A stretch of DNA of 11,332 nt. It comes from JBJXHB01 sp046160725. GTDB taxonomy: Bacteria; Pseudomonadota; Gammaproteobacteria; Burkholderiales; Burkholderiaceae_C. Made by a program: the position numbers and the translations under genes. This document shows positions 1 to 6,879 of the stretch, piece by piece. Positions within the stretch are counted from its first letter, which is position 1. Each line of letters begins with the position of its first letter. The notes below the pieces were generated by a model, which was not told where the DNA came from, searched no databases, and worked only from the letters and a program-made list of their open reading frames with translations. The stretch is from NCBI GenBank assembly GCA_046160725.1, contig JBJXHB010000432.1, forward strand, positions 1 to 11,332, in the 5' to 3' direction.

Positions 1-28
1 GAAGAAGGTCGCGCTTGCAAGCGCGACC
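1..28 (-). terminator. Perfect palindrome, possible terminator downstream of the RsmH-like gene
   Basis: Positions 7-28 are a perfect 22-bp palindrome with 11-bp arms (GGTCGCGCTTG and its complement). As RNA it would give an 8-bp GC-rich stem with a TTGCAA loop. Read on the minus strand it is followed by TTCTTC at the window edge, which is pyrimidine-rich but not a clean U-tract. It lies about 150 bp beyond the stop of the minus-strand RsmH-like gene and could end that transcript. The plus-strand side has no T-run. Nothing recognisable is coded in 29-181. A minus-strand frame that opens at ATG 123 stays open to the edge, so the palindrome could instead lie inside a gene cut off by the window. 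Confidence 0.4.
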
Positions 29-181
29 GTGTGGCCCGCAGGGACAGGCGCCTCATTCTGGCCGCCCAGCCCGTCGGCCCCAGCCTTGCCGCGCGCAATC
101 AAGGGGCGAGCAGCGGGTTCCATCGTCCGCAAAGAGCCCGAAGGCGCCACCGGAATTGACACTTCTGAACGCGATCGGCTA

Positions 182-1243
182 TCAGACCACCAGCGCGCGC
201 ACCGCCCAGCGCAGCTTGGCCGGGCGGGACCGCGGGTTGGCAAACTGCTCCTGCGGTGACGGCCGGATCAGCTCCGGCGCCACGGCGGCGTAGACGCCGC
301 TGCGCTCGCCGGACTGGAAGGCCTTCTTCACCCGGCGGTCCTCGCCGGAGTGAAAACTCAGGATGGCCACGCGCCCGCCCGGCCGCAGGCAGGCCGGCAG
401 TTGCGCCAGCATCAGGTCCAGCATGCCCATCTCGTCGTTGACGGCGATGCGCAGGGCCTGGAACGTCCGCTGCAGGGACTTCTTGATGTCGGCCTCGCGC
501 TCGGCCTGCGGCATGCGCGGCTTCTGGGCCTCGCTCACGGTGCGTCGCACCAGCGTGGCCAGTTCTGTGGTGGTCTGCAGATACTGCCCCTGCAGCGCCG
601 CGGCCAGCGCGGCCGCATGCGGCTCGTCGGCGTTGTCCTCCAGGCAGTCGCGCAGCTCGCGCCGCGTGACCGTCTGCAAATAGGCCTGGGCCGAGAGGCC
701 GCTGCCCGGGTCCAGGCGCAGGTCCAGCGGGCCGTCGGCCTTGAAGCTGAAGCCGCGCGCCGGGTTGTCGATCTGCATCGACGACACGCCCAGGTCGGCC
801 AGGATGAAGTCGAAGCCGCCACCGGCCTGCGGCAACAACTGGGCCAGTGTCGAGAAGTTCTGGCGCGACACCACCAGCGCGGCCGCGTCATGGCCCAGCG
901 CGCGCAGGCGCGCCTCGGTGCGCGGCAGCTCCTGCGGGTCGACATCGATGGCAAACAACCGGCCACCCGGCGCCAGCCGCGCCAGCAGCGCCTGGGCATG
1001 GCCGCCGTAGCCCAGCGTGGCATCCAGCCCGGTCTCGCCCGGCTGCGGGCGCAGGATGTCCAGGATCTCGTCGACGCAGATCGGCCGATGCATGCCGGCC
1101 GGCGTCTGCCCGCGCGCCATGACCTTGGCCTGCTCCGCCGCATGGCGGGCCGGGTCCAGCTCCTTGTACTTCTCGGCAAAGCGGCGCGGATGTGTGCCGG
1201 CATAGCGCTTGCGCCGCTGGTGGACCGCATCGTCGTCGGGCAT
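182..1243 (-). CDS. RsmH/MraW-like SAM-dependent methyltransferase (16S rRNA C1402-N4 family), paralogue with basic N-terminal extension
   Basis: A 353-residue protein of the RsmH (MraW) family, whose classical members methylate N4 of C1402 in 16S rRNA using S-adenosylmethionine. The core starts near residue 55 with HRPICVDEIL. It continues through the SAM-binding stretch LDATLGYGGHA, FAIDVDPQEL, the family signature ADLGVSSMQID-ARGFSFK-DGPLDLRLDP, RTFQALRIAVNDE, and ILSFHSGEDRRVK near the C-terminus. Ahead of the core is a basic, charged segment (RRKRYAGTHPRRFAEKYKELDP) that E. coli RsmH lacks. The usual GEE(R) motif reads DNADE here. The frame is open upstream to 1387, but the extra 48 residues look like noise, and the ATG at 1243 directly precedes the conserved extension. 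It is not in a dcw cell-wall cluster: its neighbour 70 bp upstream on the same strand is a di-heme peroxidase. It is therefore more likely a second RsmH-like enzyme than the housekeeping one, and its true substrate is unproven. Confidence 0.87.
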   Translation of the reverse strand: MPDDDAVHQRRKRYAGTHPRRFAEKYKELDPARHAAEQAKVMARGQTPAGMHRPICVDEILDILRPQPGETGLDATLGYGGHAQALLARLAPGGRLFAIDVDPQELPRTEARLRALGHDAAALVVSRQNFSTLAQLLPQAGGGFDFILADLGVSSMQIDNPARGFSFKADGPLDLRLDPGSGLSAQAYLQTVTRRELRDCLEDNADEPHAAALAAALQGQYLQTTTELATLVRRTVSEAQKPRMPQAEREADIKKSLQRTFQALRIAVNDEMGMLDLMLAQLPACLRPGGRVAILSFHSGEDRRVKKAFQSGERSGVYAAVAPELIRPSPQEQFANPRSRPAKLRWAVRALVV

Positions 1244-1258
1244 GCCGGATTGTCCGGC
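1244..1258 (-). promoter_or_regulatory. Hairpin abutting the start codon of the RsmH-like gene
   Basis: Inverted repeat GCCGGA-TTG-TCCGGC (6-bp arms, 3-nt loop) ends exactly one base before the ATG at 1243. A second near-perfect hairpin, GCCTGC-C-GCAGGC, lies at 1271-1283 in the same 70-bp gap after the peroxidase gene. No Shine-Dalgarno sequence is visible between hairpin and ATG. The fold would cover the normal ribosome-binding position, so it could limit initiation. That role is inference. Confidence 0.45.
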
Positions 1259-1313
1259 AGGTGGCGGGCCGCCTGCCGCAGGCCAGCAGGTTGCGGCGCC
1301 GTTTGACAAGCTC

Positions 1314-2420
1314 TCAGCCCCCCGATGCCGTGCTCGGGCAGGGCGAGCGCGCCAGCGACGGAAACTGCCGGCGCGCGCCGTCCCCATCGGTCAGCGTGTC
1401 CATGAAGGCGCTCAGGTCGACCAGCTCGGCGTCCGTCAGGTCCGGCACACCTTTCAGGCTGCGGTGGCGCCGCACGGCGTCGGCCAAGGTGGTGGCGCTG
1501 CCGTCATGCCAGTACGGCGCGCTCACCGACACCTGGCGCAGTGGCGGCGTGCGCATGGCAACGGCGCCCGGCTCGACACGATGGATTTGCCCGTCGCTGA
1601 ACACCGGCCCGGCATGGCATTGGATGCAGGCGGCCCGGCCGGCGAACAGGATCGCGCCGCGCCGCGCCGCCGCCGGGTAGCGGGCCTCCGGCTGGCCGCG
1701 CGCCAGTGTGTCGCGCCAGTCATCGAAGGGCGTGCGAGCGCTGCTGAGCTGGGCCGTGAACAGCGCAATGGTCTGCGTCACCCTGCGCAGCACCGCCTGG
1801 TCGTCCTGCTGCTGCGGGCTCACGGCGAACACGCGCTCCCAACGGCAGGCCAGCCCGTCGGCCACGCGCACGGTGTGGGCCACGCGCCGGGCATCGGAGG
1901 CGTGCTCATGTGGGTCCAGCAGCGGGCGCAGGCTGGACTCGGTCAGGCTTGCGGAGTTGCCTTGCCAGCCAAAGCGCGGCATCCAGGCCAGGTTCAGCAG
2001 CGAGGGTGCGTTCAGCGGCGACGGCCCGATGCCCTGTGCGCGCGCAATGCCGTCGGTGAAGGCGCGGTCGGTCTGGTGGCAGGACACGCAGCCGATGTAG
2101 CCATTGGCCGAGAAGCGGGTCTCGCGGAACAGCCGGTAGCCCAGCTCCAGCGCCTCGGGTCGCGGGGCCAGCGGGTTGGCCGCGGCGGCGGGCGGCATTC
2201 CGGCCGGCGGCCAGGGGCCCTGGGCCACCAGGCGCTGCTGCCAGGTCTCGGTCGGCGCGGCCTCGGCGCCGCCCATGCCCAGCGCATAGGCCATAAGAAG
2301 GGCGGGCAGGGCCCACGCATGGCGGTTTGGCGGCCGATTCGTCGACTGAATCAGGCTGCGGCCAGGCGCCGCCGGCAGACCGGACATGGGGCCCGGCGTG
2401 GCATCGTGACATCGGTCCAT
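1314..2420 (-). CDS. Di-heme cytochrome c peroxidase / MauG-family protein, exported
   Basis: A 368-residue exported c-type cytochrome with two heme-attachment motifs, CVSCH (residues 111-115) and CIQCH (265-269). This is the layout of bacterial cytochrome c peroxidases and MauG-like enzymes (CCP_MauG family), which reduce peroxides or oxidise proteins in the periplasm. Other family marks are LGYRLFRETRFSANGYIGCVSCHQTDRAF split across the first domain, SLRPLLDPHEHASDA, and the C-terminal TPPLRQVSVSAPYWHDGSATTLADAV with its conserved APY-HDG. The start at 2420 is chosen because AAGGAG lies 6 nt upstream (2427-2432). It gives an unusually long leader, with the hydrophobic core ALPALLMAYALGMGGAEA about 35 residues in and likely cleavage after AEA (about residue 54). 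A start at 2387 would give a more normal signal peptide but has no ribosome-binding site. Electron donor and substrate cannot be told from sequence. Confidence 0.9.
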   Translation of the reverse strand: MDRCHDATPGPMSGLPAAPGRSLIQSTNRPPNRHAWALPALLMAYALGMGGAEAAPTETWQQRLVAQGPWPPAGMPPAAAANPLAPRPEALELGYRLFRETRFSANGYIGCVSCHQTDRAFTDGIARAQGIGPSPLNAPSLLNLAWMPRFGWQGNSASLTESSLRPLLDPHEHASDARRVAHTVRVADGLACRWERVFAVSPQQQDDQAVLRRVTQTIALFTAQLSSARTPFDDWRDTLARGQPEARYPAAARRGAILFAGRAACIQCHAGPVFSDGQIHRVEPGAVAMRTPPLRQVSVSAPYWHDGSATTLADAVRRHRSLKGVPDLTDAELVDLSAFMDTLTDGDGARRQFPSLARSPCPSTASGG

Positions 2421-2426
2421 TCCATG

Positions 2427-2432
2427 CTCCTT
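2427..2432 (-). promoter_or_regulatory. Ribosome-binding site of the di-heme peroxidase
   Basis: AAGGAG on the minus strand, 6 nt before the ATG at 2420. It is the strongest Shine-Dalgarno match near this gene and decides the start over the in-frame ATGs at 2573 and 2387. The promoter should lie between it and the terminator at 2530-2566, but I see no convincing -35/-10 pair there. Confidence 0.75.
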
Positions 2433-2529
2433 GCAATGTGCATGTGGCCCACGAGGCCCACGACGCCCAACGGCGGCGCGACCAACCCCATCGTCGCGCA
2501 ACACGCCGCTTCGTGGGGGACGTCGGTCG

Positions 2530-2566
2530 AAAAAAATGCAGGCTGTCCGCGAAGCGGCGCGCCTGC
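2530..2566 (-). terminator. Intrinsic terminator after the DUF1223 gene
   Basis: On the minus strand: outer stem GCAGGC/GCCTGC (2561-2566 with 2538-2543), a 3x3 internal loop, inner stem CCGC/GCGG with loop TTC, then A and seven Ts (2536-2530). It begins 40 bp beyond the DUF1223 stop and upstream of the peroxidase start. It separates these two same-strand genes into different transcripts and implies that the peroxidase has its own promoter in 2421-2529. Confidence 0.82.
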
Positions 2567-2606
2567 GCGCCACAGCGGCCCTTGCGCCGCCGGTGGACAG
2601 CCGGCG

Positions 2607-3323
2607 TCAGCAGTCCAGCTGCAGCGCCTGCAGCGGCAGCCCGGTGGCCGCGTCAGTGGCCACCACCAGCAGGCGGGCGCGGCGGCCGCCCTCGCCGCTG
2701 GCCGGAGCGGCCAGCGTCCACTGCGCCGGCGCCGTGCTGGCGAAGGCGGGCAGGGTGTCGTAGCGCCGCACCACATGGTCATGGCGCAGCGTCACGCCCC
2801 GGTTCTCGCCCGCCTTGACGGCGCTGACATGGTCGTCCTCCAGCAAGGCCCACCACAGGGCCAGCCGGGCCGGGGCGCCGGCCAGCGGCTGCGCGCGCAC
2901 CGACACCCTGGCGTCGGCCTCGCGCTGCAGGCTGAGCCGCACCACGGCCGGTGGCGCTGTGGCGGCCAGGTCGGGCGCGCGGCTGTCGCGGCCATTGACC
3001 AGCAGCTGCGGCGTGTAGTTGAAGCGCGCGCCCGAGTTGCGCTGCGTCTGCGCCTGGCGCTCGGTGTGGCGCGGGTCGCCGAAGCGGTCTTTCCAGCCCA
3101 GGCGGTCCCAGTAGTCGACATGGAAGGCCGCGGCCAGCACCTGCGGCCGACCCTTCAGCCCGGACAACCAGCGGTCGGCCGGCGGGCAGGAGTCGCAGCC
3201 CTCCGAGGTGTACAGCTCGACCAGCCGGGTCTGCTGCGGGCCGCTGCTGGCCTGGCAGGACTGGGCCAGGGCCGGCGCGCTGCACATGCAGGCCAGCACG
3301 ATGGGCAGGGTCTTGAACATCAT
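2607..3323 (-). CDS. DUF1223 family secreted protein (thioredoxin-fold-like)
   Basis: A 238-residue exported protein of the DUF1223 family. The signal peptide is MMFKTLPIVLACMCSAPALA with cleavage before QSCQA. The family signature follows: VELYTSEGCDSCPPADRWL (residues 35-53, with a thioredoxin-like C43-x-x-C46), FHVDYWDRLGWKDRF (67-81), and NYTPQLLVNGRD (102-112). The CxxC and surrounding pattern suggest a thioredoxin-type redox fold in the periplasm, but no reaction is established for the family as far as I know. Two adjacent ATGs (3321-3323 and 3318-3320) are possible starts, and no strong Shine-Dalgarno is seen. It is transcribed away from the quinone oxidoreductase at 3494 and is closed by a good terminator. 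It ends ...LQLDC, leaving a C-terminal cysteine that could pair with C23 or another exported cysteine (inference). Confidence 0.9.
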   Translation of the reverse strand: MMFKTLPIVLACMCSAPALAQSCQASSGPQQTRLVELYTSEGCDSCPPADRWLSGLKGRPQVLAAAFHVDYWDRLGWKDRFGDPRHTERQAQTQRNSGARFNYTPQLLVNGRDSRAPDLAATAPPAVVRLSLQREADARVSVRAQPLAGAPARLALWWALLEDDHVSAVKAGENRGVTLRHDHVVRRYDTLPAFASTAPAQWTLAAPASGEGGRRARLLVVATDAATGLPLQALQLDC

Positions 3324-3337
3324 GGCCGGACTTCATT

Positions 3338-3421
3338 GATGCGCGAATGCGCGGTGGTGATGCGCGCTTGCGCCGGGGTCATGCGCGCTTACGCGGTGGA
3401 GACGCGCGGCTGCGCGATGGC
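3338..3421. repeat. Four-copy 21-bp tandem repeat in a divergent promoter region
   Basis: Units at 3338-3358, 3359-3379, 3380-3400 and 3401-3421 share the pattern GATGCGCGcttGCGCggtGGt with a few changes each. Every unit contains two GC-rich half-sites, GCGC(G)...(G)CGC, and the 21-bp period equals about two DNA helical turns. The array fills half of the 170-bp gap between the divergent DUF1223 gene (start 3323) and the quinone oxidoreductase (start 3494). No gene is called over it. It could be a regulator-binding array or a neutral minisatellite. Confidence 0.85.
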
Positions 3422-3493
3422 ACCAAGGTCGCGAATCAAGGGTGGGCCGTTACGCCGCCCGGCCCAGGGACCGACGTGGCGCTATCCTGTGTC

Positions 3494-4471
3494 ATGCAAG
3501 CGCTCGTCTGCGACCACCTCAGCCCCGATCTCTCCGGCCTGGCCCTGCGCGAGCTGCCCGCGCCGCCGCTGGCGCCGGGGCAGGTGCGGGTGGCCATCCG
3601 CGCCGCGGCGTTGAACTTTCCGGACCTGCTGATGACGCGCGGCGAGTACCAGCACAAGCCGGCGCTGCCTTTCATACCGGGCATGGAGGGCTCGGGCGTG
3701 GTGGCCGAGGTGGGGCGCGACGCTGGCCCCTGGCGCGAGGGCGACGCCGTCAGCTTCAGCGCCCGCAGCGGCGCGCTGGCCAGCGAGGCCGTGGTGGACG
3801 CCGGCCAGCTGCGGCGCCTGCCCCAGGGCCTGAGCTTCGACGAGGGCGCGGCCTACTTGGTCACCGGCCTGACGGCCTGGGTGGCGCTGCAATGCTGCGG
3901 CCGGCTGCAGGCCGGCGAGCGGCTGCTGGTGCATGGCGTGCGCGGCGGTGTCGGCTGGGCCTGTGTGCAGCTGGGGCGCCACCTGGGTGCTGAGGTCATG
4001 GCCACGGCGACGCAGCCGGAGCTGATCGCCACCTGGGCGGCGCAGGGCGTCGCGGTCCTGCCGGCCGATGCCAGCCTGCCCGAGCGGGTCAAGGCGCTGA
4101 CCGGCGGTGATGGCGTGGACGTCGTGGCCGACCCGGTCGGCGGTGCGTTGTTCGACCACTCGCTGCGCTGCCTGGGCTGGGGCGGGCGGCTGCTGGTGCT
4201 GGGCTTTGCCAGCGGCCAGTGGCCGACGCTGGCGGTGAACTATGCGCTGATCAAGGGCCTGTCGATCATCGGCGTGCGCGCCGGCGAATATGGGCGGCGC
4301 TATCCGCAACAGGCCGAGCCCAACCGTGCCGCCGTGGACGCGCTGGCGGCATCGGGCGTGCTGCGCCCGCCCATCGGCGCGCGCTATGCGCTGGCCGATG
4401 CCGCGCAGGCGCTGGCGGCGCTGTCGGCGCGTACGGTGGTGGGCAAGATCGTGGTGGTGCCGCAGGGGTAG
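3494..4471 (+). CDS. NADPH:quinone oxidoreductase-like protein (zinc-less MDR family)
   Basis: A 325-residue medium-chain dehydrogenase/reductase of the quinone oxidoreductase (Qor) type, cytoplasmic. These enzymes use NADPH to reduce quinones or activated alkenes. The N-terminal GroES-like domain has VRVAIRAAALNFPDLLMTRGEY (31-52) and LPFIPGMEGSGVVAEVG (58-74). The Rossmann nucleotide site is ERLLVHGVRGGVGWACVQLG (142-161), then VDVVADPVGGALFDHSLRCLGWGGRLLVLGFASG (208-241) and the C-terminal YALADAAQALAALSARTVVGKIVV. The structural-zinc cysteines of alcohol dehydrogenases are missing, as expected for Qor. The glycine loop reads HGVRGGVG instead of the commoner GA-GGVG. The frame is open back to 3347 through the 21-bp repeats, but homology begins at the ATG at 3494. 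There is no Shine-Dalgarno, and TATCCT at 3483-3488 would place transcription almost at the ATG (possible leaderless mRNA, inference). The true substrate is unknown. Confidence 0.9.
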   Translation: MQALVCDHLSPDLSGLALRELPAPPLAPGQVRVAIRAAALNFPDLLMTRGEYQHKPALPFIPGMEGSGVVAEVGRDAGPWREGDAVSFSARSGALASEAVVDAGQLRRLPQGLSFDEGAAYLVTGLTAWVALQCCGRLQAGERLLVHGVRGGVGWACVQLGRHLGAEVMATATQPELIATWAAQGVAVLPADASLPERVKALTGGDGVDVVADPVGGALFDHSLRCLGWGGRLLVLGFASGQWPTLAVNYALIKGLSIIGVRAGEYGRRYPQQAEPNRAAVDALAASGVLRPPIGARYALADAAQALAALSARTVVGKIVVVPQG

Positions 4472-4496
4472 GCGGCGGCGGTGCCCCGGCCGGGCT

Positions 4497-6809
4497 TCAT
4501 GGGCGGGGCTGCGGGGTGTCGGATTCGGGTTCAGAGGCCGCCGACGCGGGCGCCGCAGGGGCGCCTGCCCGCACCAGCCCATCGACGCCGAGATGGCGGA
4601 TCCAGCCGCCGCCGGCCCATTCGTCGTACAGCCAGTCGTCGCCTTGCCAGACCAGCCCGGCCGGCGTGGCGGGCTCGGCCACGCCGACGCCGGCCAGCGC
4701 GAAGCGCATGTAGTCGATCCAGGCCGGCAGCGCGAGGCCGCCGCCGCTTTCCCCCTGTCCCAGGCTGCGCGGCTCGCTGTGGCCGATCCAGACCACCGCG
4801 ACGACGCTGGCGTGGTAGCCGGCAAACCATGCGTCCACCGCGTCGTCGGTGGTGCCGGTCTTGCCGCCGATGTCCGGCCGTCCCAGCGCGGCCTGTGCCC
4901 GTGCCGCGGTGCCGGTCTTGGTCACCTGCTGCAGCAGGCTGGTCATCACGAAGGCGTTGCGTTCGCTGAGCACCCGCTGGGCCTCGCCCGGCGGTGCCGC
5001 CGGCGGGGCCTGGAACAGCACCTGCCCCTTGGCGTCCGAGATGCGCTCGATCAACACCGGGTCGACCTTGTGGCCGCCGCTGGCCAGCACGCCGTAGGCC
5101 GTGGCCATCTGCATCGGCGTCGCGCTGCCGCTGCCCAGCGCCAGCGTCAGGTTGGCGCTCTGCCGGCCGGCGTCGAGGCCAAAGCGCGCCAACGCCGCAC
5201 GCGCCTCGCCCAGGCCCAGCTGCTGCAGCAGCCGCACCGTGGTCGTGTTGCGCGAGCGGGCCAGCGCCTCGCGCAGGCTCAGTGCGCCGTCGAAACGACC
5301 ATCGCTGTTCTTCGGGCTCCAACCGTCGGCAGCGCTGAAGGGGGCGTCGTCGATCAGGGTCGATGGCATCACGCCCTTTTCGAGCGCGGCGCTGATCAGC
5401 AGCGGCTTGATCGCCGAGCCCGGCTGGCGCCAGGCCTGCGTGGCATGGTTGAAAGGGCTGCGGCCGAAGTCGAAGCTGCCCACCAGGGCACGCACGCGGC
5501 CGCTGGCCGGGTCCAGCGCCACCAGCGCACCCTGCGTCTGCGGCCACTGGCTGAACACCCAGCCGCGGCTGTCGCGCTGCAGTCGGACCACCGCGCCGCG
5601 CCGCAAGGCCGGCTTGGCACTGCGTGCCAGCGCCGCCTGCACCCACTGCAGGCCATCGCCCACGACCTTGACACGTTCGCCGCCGGGCAGCACGGCCAGC
5701 ACCTCGCGCGGGCCAGCCCGCAGCACCAGCGCAACGCGCAGCAGGTCGTCGTCGCGGTGGTCGCGCAACGCAGCCGCCGCGGCCCGATCAACCGCTGGGC
5801 CGTCACCATCGGGCAGCCTCTCTTCGGCTTCCGGCCCACGCCAGGGGCCGCGTCTATCGTGCGCCAGCAAGGCCTGGCGCAACGCGGCCTGGGCAGCGCG
5901 TTGGTCACCGGCGCGCAGCGAGGTGCGGACCTGGATGCCGCGTGTCAGCGCGGCGTCGCCCAGAAGCTCGGTCACCGCGAGGCGCGCCATCTCGGCCACA
6001 TGGCCGGCGTTGACGCGGTCGGGCGCGTTGGCACCGCCGGGGCGCAGGGCGATCTTCTCGTTGCGCGCGCTGTCGTGCGCCGCCTTGGTGATCTGGCCGA
6101 CCTCCAGCAGCCGTGCCAGCACGATGCGCTGTCGTGTGGTGGCGCGCTCGAAATTGGTCGCCGGGTTGGCGTAATAGGGGTTCTGCGGCAGGCCGGCGAG
6201 CATGGCGGTCTCCGCCAGCGTCAGTGCCGGCAGCGTCTTGCCGAAGTAGTGCTGCGCCGCGGCCCCGAAGCCGTGGATGCGCGGCCCGAGCACGATCTCG
6301 TTCAGGTAGATCTCCAGCACCCGGTCCTTGCCGACCGCAGCGTCCACCCGCCGCGCCAGGATCATCTCCTTGATCTTGCGCTCGGCGCTGAACTCATGCG
6401 TCAGCAGCAGCATGCGGGTGACCTGCTGGGTGATGGTCGAGCCGCCCTGCTTCATGCCGCCGGTGATGGGTGAGCTCAGCGTCGCCCAGGCGGCGCGCGC
6501 GATACCACGTGTGTCCAGGCCGTTGTGCTCGCGAAAGCGGATGTCCTCGATCGCGACGACGGCGTCCTGCAGGCGCCTGGGCACCTGCGCCAGCGGCACG
6601 AACATGCGCCGCTCGGTGCCGAACTGGGCGATCTCGACGCCGTCGGCCGTCAGCACGCGCAAAGGCAGGCGCGGCTGGTAGTCGAGCACGCGCTGGAGCG
6701 TCGGCAGCTCGAAGGTACCAAGCGAATCGGCCGCAGTCTGTGCCGGGGCCGATGCGGCGGCCACGACAAGGACGGCGGGCGCAAGTGCGCGCCACAGGGC
6801 GAAAGGCAT
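4497..6809 (-). CDS. Class A penicillin-binding protein (PBP1A-like bifunctional transglycosylase/transpeptidase)
   Basis: A 770-residue murein synthase that polymerises lipid II and cross-links the stem peptides in the periplasm. The GT51 domain has AIEDIRFREHNGLD (E88, first catalytic Glu), GGSTITQQVTRMLLL (122-136), KIKEMILARRV (145-155) and LEIYLNEIVLG (165-175). A linker/OB-type region at about 290-420 has the PBP1A-style DRRGPWRGPE. The transpeptidase has all three motifs: SAIK (S465-K468), SRN (519-521) and KTGT (650-653). The start is fixed by an in-frame TAA only four codons upstream. The N-terminus is MPFALWRALAPAVLVVAAASAPAQ, a short hydrophobic stretch ending in an APA-Q site that resembles a cleavable signal peptide more than the usual longer anchor. 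The C-terminus is Ala/Pro/Glu-rich. It lies outside a pil cluster, where the betaproteobacterial PBP1A gene commonly sits, so it may be an additional class A PBP. Its stop is 25 bp from that of the convergent oxidoreductase. Confidence 0.94.
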   Translation of the reverse strand: MPFALWRALAPAVLVVAAASAPAQTAADSLGTFELPTLQRVLDYQPRLPLRVLTADGVEIAQFGTERRMFVPLAQVPRRLQDAVVAIEDIRFREHNGLDTRGIARAAWATLSSPITGGMKQGGSTITQQVTRMLLLTHEFSAERKIKEMILARRVDAAVGKDRVLEIYLNEIVLGPRIHGFGAAAQHYFGKTLPALTLAETAMLAGLPQNPYYANPATNFERATTRQRIVLARLLEVGQITKAAHDSARNEKIALRPGGANAPDRVNAGHVAEMARLAVTELLGDAALTRGIQVRTSLRAGDQRAAQAALRQALLAHDRRGPWRGPEAEERLPDGDGPAVDRAAAAALRDHRDDDLLRVALVLRAGPREVLAVLPGGERVKVVGDGLQWVQAALARSAKPALRRGAVVRLQRDSRGWVFSQWPQTQGALVALDPASGRVRALVGSFDFGRSPFNHATQAWRQPGSAIKPLLISAALEKGVMPSTLIDDAPFSAADGWSPKNSDGRFDGALSLREALARSRNTTTVRLLQQLGLGEARAALARFGLDAGRQSANLTLALGSGSATPMQMATAYGVLASGGHKVDPVLIERISDAKGQVLFQAPPAAPPGEAQRVLSERNAFVMTSLLQQVTKTGTAARAQAALGRPDIGGKTGTTDDAVDAWFAGYHASVVAVVWIGHSEPRSLGQGESGGGLALPAWIDYMRFALAGVGVAEPATPAGLVWQGDDWLYDEWAGGGWIRHLGVDGLVRAGAPAAPASAASEPESDTPQPRP

Positions 6810-6817
6810 GGGGCGCG

Positions 6818-6823
6818 ATTATC
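6818..6823 (-). promoter_or_regulatory. Possible -10 box of the PBP gene
   Basis: GATAAT on the minus strand, a 5/6 match to the sigma-70 -10 consensus, ending 8 nt before the ATG at 6809. It would start transcription at or very near the start codon, giving a leaderless or very short leader, which agrees with the lack of a Shine-Dalgarno. A good -35 is missing: TTTGCC lies 15 bp upstream. Confidence 0.3.
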
Positions 6824-6879
6824 GACAGCGTCCTGGCAGGCAAATCTGCGACGATGACGCGGTCGTGTTTGGTGCGAAA

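Noticed and set aside
1..123. Minus-strand frame starting at ATG 123 (MEPAARPLIARGKAG...) open to the window edge
   Set aside because: Only 41 residues are visible, with no Shine-Dalgarno and no recognisable motif. It is kept as a possibility in the terminator note but not called a gene.
1302..1316. TTTGACAAGCTCTCAG, resembling the dispersed TTCGACAAGCTCAG repeat seen in many proteobacterial genomes
   Set aside because: Only one imperfect copy, without the inverted partner that makes the usual repeat. It also overlaps the 3' end of the peroxidase gene.
1209..3614. An 801-residue plus-strand open frame opposite the methyltransferase, peroxidase and DUF1223 genes
   Set aside because: The protein is Arg/Gly/Gln/Ala-rich without any domain, runs antisense to three well-supported genes, and is explained by stop-codon scarcity in GC-rich DNA.
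3482..4825. A 447-residue minus-strand open frame opposite the quinone oxidoreductase
   Set aside because: No recognisable domain, antisense to a clear MDR enzyme, and overlaps the 3' end of the PBP gene in another frame.
4290..6473. A 727-residue plus-strand open frame opposite the PBP gene
   Set aside because: Low-complexity Arg/Gln/His/Ala composition with no motif, fully antisense to a PBP with all catalytic motifs intact.
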